A stretch of 39,172 nt of DNA from Rickettsiales bacterium (GTDB lineage Bacteria > Bacteroidota > Bacteroidia > Cytophagales > Cyclobacteriaceae). The notes beneath the pieces are model-generated. The model saw only the letters and a program-made list of their open reading frames with translations, made no database searches and was not told the origin of the DNA. A program made the position numbers and the translations under genes. This document shows positions 26,131-34,280 of the stretch, piece by piece; positions within the stretch are counted from its first letter, which is position 1; each line of letters starts with the position of its first letter. Location of the stretch: contig PBTY01000034.1 of the NCBI GenBank assembly GCA_002729235.1, positions 29,649 through 68,820 on the forward strand, read 5' to 3'.

Positions 26131-26224
26131 TGTTCAAAGTTTAAAGTTTTAGGTTTTATGTTTCTTCAAAACTCCGAACCTTAAACCTAGAACATACAAC
26201 TCAAAACCTGGAACCTAGAACTTA
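26131..26224. repeat. Imperfect inverted AAACCTAGAAC-type repeat upstream of thyA
   Basis: The left part carries GTTTAAAGTTTTAGG-like units and the right part carries their complements (AACCTTAAACCTAGAAC, AAACCTGGAACCTAGAAC), so the whole stretch can fold on itself. It is made of degenerate copies of a short unit, unlike the flanking coding DNA. It lies directly against the thyA start codon and probably forms part of its leader. Confidence 0.6.
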
Positions 26225-26229
26225 AGAAA

Positions 26230-27135
26230 ATGAAACAATACCTCGATTTGATGCAGCATATTCTGGATAATGGCGTTGATAAGTCAGACAGAACAGGTAC
26301 CGGAACGAGAAGCGTATTTGGCTATCAAATGAGGTTTGATTTGGCTGAAGGATTTCCTTTGGTAACCACAAAAAAGACACACCTTAAGTCGATCATTCAC
26401 GAATTGTTGTGGTTCATTCAGGGAGATACCAATATTCAGTATTTGGTTCAGAATGGTGTGAATATCTGGAATGACTGGCCTTATCAGAGTTATTTGAAAC
26501 AGAATGACCTGGAAGAGAAATATCCAAAGTATTCTGATGAATGGAAAGCGTTCATGAAAGAATTCATCGAACGAGTAAAAACCGATGATCAGTTCGCTAA
26601 ACAATACGGAGAGTTGGGGCCAGTATATGGTCATCAATGGAGAAACTTCGAAGGAGTAGATCAGATTTCAGGACTAATTGAGGACATCAAAAATAAACCT
26701 GATTCCAGAAGATTGATTGTATCAGCCTGGAATCCAAAAGATATCCCGGTGATGGCTAAGTCAGGATTACCTCCATGTCATTCTTTGTTCCAGTTCTACG
26801 TGGCAGAAGGAAAGCTTTCTTGTCAGTTGTATCAAAGAAGTGCTGATGTATTCTTAGGTGTGCCGTTTAACATAGCCTCTTATGCTTTGTTGACGATGAT
26901 GATTGCTCAGGTCTGTGATTTAGGATTAGGAGATTTTGTACACACGTTCGGTGATGCTCATTTGTATAGTAATCACTTCGATCAGGCCAAGCTTCAGTTG
27001 AGTAGAACTCCAAAAGCACTTCCAACGATGAAAATCAACCCTGAGGTGAAGGATATTTTTGGGTTCAAATTTGAAGATTTTGAATTAGAAAATTACCATC
27101 CAGACCCTGCCATTCGTGCAGTGGTGGCGGTATAA
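26230..27135 (+). CDS. thyA: Thymidylate synthase
   Basis: ThyA makes dTMP from dUMP with methylene-tetrahydrofolate. The 301-residue sequence has the dUMP phosphate-binding Arg21 (SDRTGTGT), the catalytic Cys183 in [10 protein letters not shown], the second arginine pair ([12 protein letters not shown]) and [18 protein letters not shown]. It is longer than the 264-residue E. coli enzyme because of an insertion at about residues 88-125 ([20 protein letters not shown]), common to one ThyA subgroup. folA is not next to it; the following gene is sdaAB. An inverted repeat region lies directly upstream and may hold its promoter. Cytoplasmic, complete. Confidence 0.98.
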   Translation: MKQYLDLMQHILDNGVDKSDRTGTGTRSVFGYQMRFDLAEGFPLVTTKKTHLKSIIHELLWFIQGDTNIQYLVQNGVNIWNDWPYQSYLKQNDLEEKYPKYSDEWKAFMKEFIERVKTDDQFAKQYGELGPVYGHQWRNFEGVDQISGLIEDIKNKPDSRRLIVSAWNPKDIPVMAKSGLPPCHSLFQFYVAEGKLSCQLYQRSADVFLGVPFNIASYALLTMMIAQVCDLGLGDFVHTFGDAHLYSNHFDQAKLQLSRTPKALPTMKINPEVKDIFGFKFEDFELENYHPDPAIRAVVAV

Positions 27136-27235
27136 CACCATTCATGGTAATATATTACGAAACCGTGTAATAAACTGTTAATTTTCGATACAAATAGGTA
27201 TCACATTTACCCAAAACTACGTTAATACCCCTGTA

Positions 27236-27916
27236 ATGTCAGAAAGTAGCAGTGTTTTTGATATGATTGGGCCTGTCATGATAGGTCCTTCGAGCTCACA
27301 TACCGCAGGTGTTGTGAGGATAGGAAGAGTGGCTCGAAAAATTCTGAAATCAATCCCCAAAAAGGCCATCATCACTTTTTACAATTCTTTTGCTCGTACC
27401 TATGAAGGGCATGGAAGCAATCGTGCTATCCTGGGAGGTTTGATGGATTATCATACCGATGATGAGCGAATTAAGGATGCTCTAAGTCTTGCTGAACAAG
27501 TTGGTTTGGAGTTTCACTTCAAGTCAGTTGGAAATGCTTCTACTTTGCATCCTAACACCGTGAAGCTAGAACTTACATCCGCTGAAGGAGATAGCGCCGT
27601 GGTAATAGGAGAGAGCAGAGGTGGAGGGGTGATCAGAATGCGCTCTGTAAATGGTTTTGATACCAACTTTACGGCCAGCTCTCACACCTTAATTGTCTAT
27701 GCAAACGACCAAATGGGAAGCATTGCCTTTATTTCTGATGTTTTATCACATGATGACTGTAACATTGCGACGATGACAGTGTCTAGAAAAGGAAAGAATG
27801 ATCTTGCCTGTCTGGTGTTTGAGATGGATTCAGGTATTAAACCAATAACTTTAGCATATATAAGCGAACTAAACTGGGTAAGAAACGTACTGTATATCCC
27901 AGATATCGATCAATAA
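27236..27916 (+). CDS. sdaAB: L-serine ammonia-lyase, iron-sulfur type, beta subunit
   Basis: A 226-residue beta chain of the [4Fe-4S] L-serine dehydratase, which turns serine into pyruvate and ammonia. The start DMIGPVMIGPSSSHTAGVVRIG is the family signature. GHGSNRAILGGLMDY follows near residue 57, and an ACT domain fills the C-terminal part (from about residue 148, TLIVYANDQMGSIAFISDVL). The alpha subunit (SdaAA), which carries the cluster cysteines, is not in the window, so it must be elsewhere in the genome. The TolC-like gene starts nine bases after the stop, so the two are likely transcribed together, although no functional link is evident. Confidence 0.94.
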   Translation: MSESSSVFDMIGPVMIGPSSSHTAGVVRIGRVARKILKSIPKKAIITFYNSFARTYEGHGSNRAILGGLMDYHTDDERIKDALSLAEQVGLEFHFKSVGNASTLHPNTVKLELTSAEGDSAVVIGESRGGGVIRMRSVNGFDTNFTASSHTLIVYANDQMGSIAFISDVLSHDDCNIATMTVSRKGKNDLACLVFEMDSGIKPITLAYISELNWVRNVLYIPDIDQ

Positions 27917-27925
27917 TTCAAAATT

Positions 27926-29281
27926 ATGAGAAGACTAAACCTAACCTTACTATTGGTTTTTCTCATTGGTTACAACGCAATAAGTCAGCAAACTACAAGA
28001 ATACTTGACTTACAGCAATGTGTTGATATTGCCATTGAGAATAACCTGTCTGTAAGACGTAGTGCTTTACAAGAAGAACGAGCCAAAGTAACTCACCGAC
28101 AATCTCAAGCAGAGATGCTTCCGAATCTTAACCTTGGTGGTAACTATGGCACGCAATGGGGTAGATCAATTGACCCTACAACCAACGATTTCATTACACA
28201 GCAAATTAATTTTACTGGAATAAATGGAAGTTCCAATGTGACATTGTTTAACTGGTTCCGAATTGTCAATACGGTTAAGCAGAATAAATACAGCTGGGAG
28301 TCGGCAAAATATGATGTGGAGAAGGCCAAGAATGACATCTCTCTCAATATTGTCACTTTTTACCTCAATGTGATTTTCAATAGAGAACTGCTTGGAAATG
28401 CAGAATATCAATTGAGTTCAAGTCAGGAACAACTAGAACGTACCAAGAAATTGGTTGCTGGTGGAGCACTTCCAAGAACTAATGAGTTGGAATTAATCTC
28501 TCAGGTAGCAACGAATGAAGTAAACCTGGTCAATGCACAAAATAATTTGAATCTTGCTTTATTGAATCTAAAGCAGGCTATGTTAATTCCTGTTGTGGAG
28601 GAGGTTGAGTTGGTAATTCCGGATATTGACTTGAGTGACGATTCAGCACTGAATATTTCTGCTGAAGAAGTCTACAATGAAGCATTAAATGCTATGCCTG
28701 AAATTCAGAGCGCTCAACTTCAAGTGGACCAGGCTTTAATGGGCGTAAAAGTAGCACAAGCAGGATATTCACCTTCTATTTCACTTAGTGGTAGCTTCCG
28801 AACCAACTATTCTGATGCATACAAATTGCCAGATGCTAATGGCAACATTACAACAGTTCCATTGTCAGATCAATTTGATCAGAACTTGAGTAGATCATTA
28901 AGTTTAGGATTGAGTATTCCTATTTTCAACAATTTGAGAGCAAACTCAAATGTCCAAAATGCTAAGATCAATTTAGAACAAGCTGAGATTACTGTATTGG
29001 AACAGCAGAATTCATTGCGCCAGACAATCGAACAAGCGTATAACGATGCTTTTGCTGCATCTAAGACTTATGCGGCTTCTCAGCGTCAGGTGGAAGCACT
29101 GGAAGAAACCAATCGATCCGTTGAAAACCAATACAATTTAGGAGCTGCTAACTTCACAGATTACCAGGTGGCTCAAAACAACCTGTTCCGAGCTAAGTCA
29201 GATTTAGTTCGTGCTAAATTTGACTTCATTTTTAAAACCAAAGTCCTTGATTTCTACCAGGGCAAAAACCTAACATTCTAA
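27926..29281 (+). CDS. TolC family outer membrane protein
   Basis: A 451-residue outer membrane efflux protein with a Sec signal peptide (cut near AISQ). Two OEP halves are visible: the first opens LDLQQCVDIAIENNLSVRRSALQEERAK and the second EVYNEALNAMPEIQSAQLQVDQALMGVKVAQAGY, each with long coiled-coil helices and ending in the family motif NNLFRAKSDLVRAKFDFIFK. Unlike the OMF at 9306 it is not lipidated. This subgroup in Bacteroidota normally partners with a MacA-like adaptor and MacB permeases. It is followed after five bases by such an adaptor. Confidence 0.93.
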   Translation: MRRLNLTLLLVFLIGYNAISQQTTRILDLQQCVDIAIENNLSVRRSALQEERAKVTHRQSQAEMLPNLNLGGNYGTQWGRSIDPTTNDFITQQINFTGINGSSNVTLFNWFRIVNTVKQNKYSWESAKYDVEKAKNDISLNIVTFYLNVIFNRELLGNAEYQLSSSQEQLERTKKLVAGGALPRTNELELISQVATNEVNLVNAQNNLNLALLNLKQAMLIPVVEEVELVIPDIDLSDDSALNISAEEVYNEALNAMPEIQSAQLQVDQALMGVKVAQAGYSPSISLSGSFRTNYSDAYKLPDANGNITTVPLSDQFDQNLSRSLSLGLSIPIFNNLRANSNVQNAKINLEQAEITVLEQQNSLRQTIEQAYNDAFAASKTYAASQRQVEALEETNRSVENQYNLGAANFTDYQVAQNNLFRAKSDLVRAKFDFIFKTKVLDFYQGKNLTF

Positions 29282-29286
29282 ACCAC

Positions 29287-30672
29287 ATGGCTAAAAAGAA
29301 AAAATCATCCAATAAAATATTATTCATACTTGGTGGAATTGTGGTAGCATTAATTCTTTTCGCTATCATCGGTAAATCCCAGGGATGGGTAGGTCAGAAG
29401 AAGGCAATTGAGGTGGAAACCTCGAAAGCTGAGAAAGCTACGATCGTAGAAAAAGTATCCGCTTCAGGATCAGTTCAGCCGGTAGTGGAAGTAAAGATAA
29501 GCCCGGAAGTTCCTGGTGAGATCATTAGGCTGGTAATAGAAGAAGGAGATTCTGTTTCTAAAGGAGATTTCTTATTGAAAATCAGACCTGATAATTTCGA
29601 ATCGGCATTACAACGAGTAAGAGCAAACTACAATCAGCAGAAGGCGAATTTGGAAGATGCTAAGGCACGAATGGAAAGAGCCAAAGCGACTTTCAAAAGA
29701 AATGAGTTGGAATACAACCGTCAGAAGAAACTGTTTGATGAGAAAGTAATTTCTGAAGCTGATTTCCAATTAGCTGAAGCAAACTATAACGTAGCTAAGC
29801 AAGATTTGAAATCTGCAGAGCAAAGTGTAGAAGCTGCTCAATTCGTAGTACAATCTTCTAAAGCATCAGTAGATGAAGCTTCCGAGAACCTTCGATTAAC
29901 AGAAATTACAGCACCAATGACCGGTATTGTTTCCAAATTGGATGTAGAAGAAGGAGAGACGGTAGTTGGTACTTCTCAAATGCAAGGAACAGAAATGTTG
30001 CGTATTGCAGACTTATCCAATATGGAAGTTCGAGTAGATGTAAACGAAAATGACATCATTCGAATCAATAATGGAGACACGGCAATTATCGATGTTGACT
30101 CTTATTCTTACATGGACAAAACCTTCAAAGGGGTAGTTACACAGATAGCCAATACCGCCAATGCAAAAGCTTCTTCGGATGCAGTTACTGAATTTGAAGT
30201 TCGAATTAAGATATTAAATTCTTCCTATCAGGATTTAATTGAGGAGAAAGGACTTCAGTATCCATTCAGACCTGGTATGACTGCAAGTGTGGATATTCTG
30301 ACTGAAACTAAAGCCAATATTCTGACTTTGCCATTGTCGTCTGTTACAACAAGACCTAAGAAAAAAGAAGGTGCTAATGGAGAGGCTTCTCAGGCAGGTC
30401 CTCCATCGGATAATGAGACTGAAGAAACTACTTCGAGTGATGAACTCGATGAAGTGGTCTTCAAATATGTAGATGGCAAAGCTGTCAAGACAATTGTGAA
30501 AACAGGAATCAGTGATTTCGAGCGAATCGAAGTGATCTCAGGAATTAGTGATGGAGATGAAGTGATTTCCGGACCTTTCCTTGCCGTCTCCAAGCGATTG
30601 AAAGATGGTGATGGTGTAGAGAAACAAGGTGGTGGTGATTCGAAACCAGAAGAAGAATCTAAAGAAGAATAA
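29287..30672 (+). CDS. MacA-like periplasmic adaptor (HlyD/MFP family)
   Basis: A 461-residue adaptor with a cytoplasmic Lys-rich start (MAKKKKSSNK), one membrane helix (about 10-28) and no lipobox, as in ABC-linked MacA proteins. The lipoyl halves are VVEVKISPEVPGEIIRLVIEEGDSVSKGD and ITAPMTGIVSKLDVEEGETV, flanking a long coiled-coil hairpin (about 105-210). The barrel contains LSNMEVRVDVNENDIIRI. A disordered acidic stretch (about 360-385) interrupts the membrane-proximal domain, and the C-terminus is a charged tail (GGGDSKPEEESKEE). It should bridge an inner membrane transporter to the TolC-like protein, but no MacB-type permease follows; a terminator does. Confidence 0.92.
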   Translation: MAKKKKSSNKILFILGGIVVALILFAIIGKSQGWVGQKKAIEVETSKAEKATIVEKVSASGSVQPVVEVKISPEVPGEIIRLVIEEGDSVSKGDFLLKIRPDNFESALQRVRANYNQQKANLEDAKARMERAKATFKRNELEYNRQKKLFDEKVISEADFQLAEANYNVAKQDLKSAEQSVEAAQFVVQSSKASVDEASENLRLTEITAPMTGIVSKLDVEEGETVVGTSQMQGTEMLRIADLSNMEVRVDVNENDIIRINNGDTAIIDVDSYSYMDKTFKGVVTQIANTANAKASSDAVTEFEVRIKILNSSYQDLIEEKGLQYPFRPGMTASVDILTETKANILTLPLSSVTTRPKKKEGANGEASQAGPPSDNETEETTSSDELDEVVFKYVDGKAVKTIVKTGISDFERIEVISGISDGDEVISGPFLAVSKRLKDGDGVEKQGGGDSKPEEESKEE

Positions 30673-30694
30673 ATCAATTCGATTGATGACTATG

Positions 30695-30719
30695 AAAGGG
30701 GCCTTGAGCCCCTTTTTTC
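30695..30719 (+). terminator. Rho-independent terminator after the adaptor gene
   Basis: AAAGGGGC (30695-30702) pairs with GCCCCTTT around a short CTTGA loop and is followed by a TTTTTT tract. It closes the sdaAB/tolC/adaptor run 23 bases after the last stop. Confidence 0.88.
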
Positions 30720-30853
30720 GTTTTAAGGGTAAATAGTGAAATGCTATTCTGGTTATGCAGAGCTTTACCAGACTGACATTTTGCTTGAACAAATACTGAT
30801 TTGGCAGTCTCACAAAGTCCACCGCTAAAAAGCCCATTTTTAGCTAAAATTTG

Positions 30854-30873
30854 AGGTATACATTAGGTATACA
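30854..30873. repeat. Direct repeat of AGGTATACA, 11-base period
   Basis: Two exact copies of AGGTATACA start at 30854 and 30865, one helical turn apart, and each contains the palindrome GTATAC. The arrangement fits two dimers of a regulator bound on the same DNA face upstream of the surface cluster. Confidence 0.6.
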
Positions 30874-30940
30874 AGGCCTTTTCAGCCTATTTTAAGCGAT
30901 TTTACAATAGTACTTTAGCAACATTAAATATTGATAAAAA

Positions 30941-30957
30941 GGAATTGTTACAATTCC
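30941..30957. repeat. Perfect 7-base inverted repeat (operator-like)
   Basis: GGAATTG and CAATTCC flank TTA with no mismatch, 43 bases before the ATG at 31001. It is either an operator or a small leader hairpin; the following CGAAGATC is not a T tract, so it is not a terminator. Confidence 0.6.
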
Positions 30958-31000
30958 GAAGATCAAGCATCAAAGACTAAAAGGACAAAAACTCATCGCT

Positions 31001-33136
31001 ATGCTAAAGTATTTTTTCATGTTCGGGCTGATTGTGCCATTTGCATTACAGGCTCAAAAAGGTTCAGTCGGAATAGGAGTAGAGTCTCCTAATCCAAATG
31101 CTGTTTTAGAACTTGTTTCACCTGATGCCAATCAGGGTTTTATGTTACCAGGGTTGACCACTGCTCAAAGACAATCAATTGACTTCACCAGTAATTTAGG
31201 ATCTGACGAAAACGGTTTGTTGGTTTACGATTTGGATGACAATCAATTCTACTATTGGTTAGATACCCAATGGGTTCCGATTGCTTCTTCCGAATTACCA
31301 GTTTTCGAATTGTCTAATTACCAGATTCAGTTAGGTGATCAAGTCATTGATTTGGAATTTTTGGCGGATACAATTGATAACGATGCGACGAATGAATTGC
31401 AGCAATTGACATTTGATCCTTCAACCTTTCAATTGACTATAGATCAAGGCAACTCTGTGGACTTGTCTTCATTGGCTGGATCAGCTTCGGAGGGTAGTAC
31501 TACAGATGAATTGCAAGATTTGGTGATTGAAGGAAGTCAGTTGTCATTGACAGGAATTGATGGTGGAACGGTTGTGGAGCTTGCGGACATAGCTGAAATA
31601 GACAATCAACAACTTTATTTTAACTCAACTACAGGTAAGCTCTTTATTGACAATGGTGATAGTGTAGACCTATCTTCATTGGTCGTAGGGTTGGATGGTG
31701 ATGCTACCAATGAATTACAAAGTTTGTCTTTTGATCCTGCAACGAGTGAATTAACTATTGAATCAGGTAATACCATTGATTTAAGTTCGATTTTGGAGGA
31801 CGAGACTAATGAGATCCAGGATTTGGAATTGACTGGTACAGAACTGAAAATCACGAACAATCCATCAGCCACGGCTATAGATCTGTCGTCCCTAACAGGT
31901 ACGGATGATCAACTACTGGCGTTTAATCAGACATTATCTCAATTATCCATTGAATCAGGAAATACCATTGATTTGAGCTCCATGTTGGAGGACGAGACTA
32001 ATGAAATTCAGGATTTAGAATTAATTGGTACTGATCTGAAGATTACCAATAATGCCTCGGCTACAACAATTGATTTGTCTTCATTGAGTGGTACGGATGA
32101 TCAACAGTTAACTTTTGATGAAGCCTTATCTCAATTATCTATTGAGTCTGGAAATACAATTGATCTGAGTTCATTATTAGAGGATGATACCAATGAAATC
32201 CAGGACTTACAGTTGGATGGTAGTCAACTAAAGATTACCAACAATACTTCTGCGACCACCATAAATCTATCAAGTATTTTGGAACCCGATGATCAGTCTT
32301 TGGAATTTGATCCGGACAATTACCTGCTTTCCATTCAGGATGGTAATTCAGTCGATTTATCAAGTATGGCTCCGCAGACTCTTTCACTTACAGGTACTGA
32401 TTTAGAGCTTAGTAATGGAGGGGGTACTGTGGATTTGTCTTCGTTGACAAGTACTCAGTGGTTGGAAGATGGTACCAGTTTGTATTATTCTGCAGGACAA
32501 GTTGGAGTTGGTGTCATTCCAGAGAAACTGCTGCATATCAAACAGACTTCAGGACCTGCAATCCTGGAGATAGAAGGTGCATTGAATTCAGCGGAGAATG
32601 GCCCTGCAGTACGATTTACTGAGACGTTTGCAACGGACCTTGGTGTAGAAATATATTATGATGGAAGTCTCAATGAATTGGCTATCAGGTCTGTACAGGA
32701 TGATGTGCCGTCCACCACCAATATGATTTCTTTTGAACGGTCAACCAGTGATGTTAATATTGAGGCTGATCGATTTTACATTGAGAATAAGCTAATTACC
32801 CCAGTTAGCACCACCATTCCCATAAATGGATCGACATCACTTACAGCTGCCCAGGTTTCTGGTAGAGTCGTCAACCTTACGTCAACTTCAGGAGGTTCCA
32901 TTAGCACGATTGCTGCTGGAGTCGATGGTCAGGAACTAATGTTAATTATGACTTCTACCACTTCAATCAACATATGGAGTGCTACATCTACGACTGGTAC
33001 CAATAAGATTTTAGTAGAGAACGGGGGAATTGCAATGAGTAGGTATGATGTGCTTTCATTGATATACAATAGTGCTCTTCAGGCTTGGATTCAAGTCTCA
33101 TTTTCAGATAATAATTTCAGTGCTGTTATTGATTAA
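31001..33136 (+). CDS. Repetitive surface protein, adhesin-like
   Basis: A 711-residue exported protein with a signal peptide (cut near LQAQ). The N-terminal block (GSVGIGVESPNPNAVLEL, then FMLPGLTTAQRQSI and LVYDLDDNQFYYWLDTQWV) is a module common in Bacteroidota surface proteins. Residues about 125-480 are repeats ending in VDLSS or IDLSS, about eleven in all, of which three 64-residue units (254-317, 318-381, 382-445) are nearly identical. These are probably beta-rich stalk repeats. A non-repetitive C-terminal head (about 490-711) starts QVGVGVIPEKLLHIKQ. I see no T9SS sorting domain at the C-terminus. The type-B protein gene follows after one base, then the SprF-like gene. The binding target is unknown. 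Confidence 0.85.
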   Translation: MLKYFFMFGLIVPFALQAQKGSVGIGVESPNPNAVLELVSPDANQGFMLPGLTTAQRQSIDFTSNLGSDENGLLVYDLDDNQFYYWLDTQWVPIASSELPVFELSNYQIQLGDQVIDLEFLADTIDNDATNELQQLTFDPSTFQLTIDQGNSVDLSSLAGSASEGSTTDELQDLVIEGSQLSLTGIDGGTVVELADIAEIDNQQLYFNSTTGKLFIDNGDSVDLSSLVVGLDGDATNELQSLSFDPATSELTIESGNTIDLSSILEDETNEIQDLELTGTELKITNNPSATAIDLSSLTGTDDQLLAFNQTLSQLSIESGNTIDLSSMLEDETNEIQDLELIGTDLKITNNASATTIDLSSLSGTDDQQLTFDEALSQLSIESGNTIDLSSLLEDDTNEIQDLQLDGSQLKITNNTSATTINLSSILEPDDQSLEFDPDNYLLSIQDGNSVDLSSMAPQTLSLTGTDLELSNGGGTVDLSSLTSTQWLEDGTSLYYSAGQVGVGVIPEKLLHIKQTSGPAILEIEGALNSAENGPAVRFTETFATDLGVEIYYDGSLNELAIRSVQDDVPSTTNMISFERSTSDVNIEADRFYIENKLITPVSTTIPINGSTSLTAAQVSGRVVNLTSTSGGSISTIAAGVDGQELMLIMTSTTSINIWSATSTTGTNKILVENGGIAMSRYDVLSLIYNSALQAWIQVSFSDNNFSAVID
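31760..32335 (+). repeat. Three tandem 192-bp coding repeats
   Basis: Units start at 31760, 31952 and 32144, each exactly 192 bases (64 codons). They share the coding pattern ESGNTIDLSS, TNEIQDL, LKITNN, DLSS. The copies keep the frame, so gain or loss of units by recombination would leave the gene intact. Confidence 0.88.
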
Positions 33137-33137
33137 C

Positions 33138-34277
33138 ATGCAGATTCTTAGATATAATTTATTGGGATTGCTGGTTGCAATTTCCTTTAACGTCACTTCA
33201 CAGAGTTTGTACAATGATGGTGCACTTTTGAGCATTTCTAGTGATGCAGTCTTGTCAGTGAATGAAAGTTTTTTGAATAAAGGTCAGGTTCTTAATTCTG
33301 GTAAAATTGAAATTAGACAGCATTGGATGAATTTGGGTAATTACCAGTCAACCGGAGAAGTTGCTCTGACAGGAAGTGAGTTGCAGCATGTAAGCCTTAA
33401 TGAATATGTTGTAGGTAAACTCACGATTGATGGAGGAGATAAAGCAATTCAAGGTGATTTGGTCATTACCGAGTCATTGAATTTAGTTCATGGCAAATTG
33501 AATGCAGGTTCAGATTTCAAAGTCATCCTTGAAACGAATGCTACGATTATTGGAGGTAGTGAGGAAGCTTATATCATAGGAGAGTTGGAATTGACTTCTG
33601 GTACTGATCGCTATTATCCCATTGGTAACGAGCAATGGTTTTTACCAGTTTGGTACACAGAGACATCAGATGCCCGATCCATCTCATTCAAAGTGAATCA
33701 AGGAAAAATATCTCAAGTTCCTAATGATACAATCAAATGGATACATGATGCATATTTCTGGGAAATGGAGTCCAGTGAATCAGTGAGTGGATATTTGAAG
33801 TTGGAGTACAAAGAGCTAGCGCCGGTTGATCAGACAATTGATGATTTGGTGCTCCTTCAAGCTGAAGAACATAATGGGGTTTTGACTATTCTAAATACAG
33901 AACAAGGCTCTGAAACCCTTTCTGAAGGAATCTTACTGTCTGAAAATAAGTCTCAAGGGTCTGTTTTTGGAATCGGAAAAAGGCAAACCATCCAATCAAG
34001 TGGTGAATTGAACGTAAGGAATTTGGTTACCCCGAATGGTGATAACCAAAATGATTTCTTGTTTATTGAGAACATCGAGGAGATTGCAAATCCCAGTGTG
34101 CTAATTATCGATAGAACTGGTAAGACAGTCTTTGAAAGTGATGCTTATAACAACACGACCAATCGGTTTGAAGGCTTTGATTCAAAGGGAAGAGTGCTTG
34201 GTACAGGCACCTATTATTATATCGTTAAGGAAGGCGATCGTACGAAAGCTTCTGGTTTTCTTGAACTAATCCGATAA
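33138..34277 (+). CDS. Surface protein with type-B T9SS (gliding-motility) C-terminal domain
   Basis: The chosen ATG at 33138, one base after the stop of the repeat protein, gives 379 residues with a signal peptide (MQILRYNLLGLLVAISFNVTSQ); the frame is open 22 codons upstream but those lie inside the previous gene. The middle (about 25-280) is beta rich with no family I recognise (NDGALLSISSDAVLSVNESFLNKGQ, then an IGNEQWFLPVWY block). The last 85 residues (NLVTPNGDNQNDFLFIENIEE, then VLIIDRTGKTVFESDAYNN and LGTGTYYYIVKEGDRTKASGFLELI) form a gliding-motility-associated type-B sorting domain, used by the T9SS for surface delivery and usually tied to a PorP/SprF partner. Such a partner is the next gene, three bases away. 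Confidence 0.9.
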   Translation: MQILRYNLLGLLVAISFNVTSQSLYNDGALLSISSDAVLSVNESFLNKGQVLNSGKIEIRQHWMNLGNYQSTGEVALTGSELQHVSLNEYVVGKLTIDGGDKAIQGDLVITESLNLVHGKLNAGSDFKVILETNATIIGGSEEAYIIGELELTSGTDRYYPIGNEQWFLPVWYTETSDARSISFKVNQGKISQVPNDTIKWIHDAYFWEMESSESVSGYLKLEYKELAPVDQTIDDLVLLQAEEHNGVLTILNTEQGSETLSEGILLSENKSQGSVFGIGKRQTIQSSGELNVRNLVTPNGDNQNDFLFIENIEEIANPSVLIIDRTGKTVFESDAYNNTTNRFEGFDSKGRVLGTGTYYYIVKEGDRTKASGFLELIR

Positions 34278-34280
34278 GCC

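Larger units (their letters stand above)
30720..31000 (+). promoter_or_regulatory. Regulatory region upstream of the T9SS surface cluster
   Basis: No gene is supported here. The region holds two AGGTATACA copies (30854-30873) and a perfect 7-base inverted repeat GGAATTG-TTA-CAATTCC (30941-30957). TACTTTAG near 30910 is one base off the -7 consensus. The leader to the ATG at 31001 would be about 80 bases. Confidence 0.45.

Noticed and set aside
30538-30837. 99-codon minus-strand frame across the adaptor 3' end and terminator
   Set aside because: It runs antisense through the end of a clear coding gene and through a strong terminator; its Phe-rich composition comes from the complement of Lys and Glu codons.
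31760-32335. Regular repeats as a possible CRISPR array
   Set aside because: The repeats are 192 bases long, contiguous and in frame within a secreted protein, with no spacer structure and no cas genes nearby.
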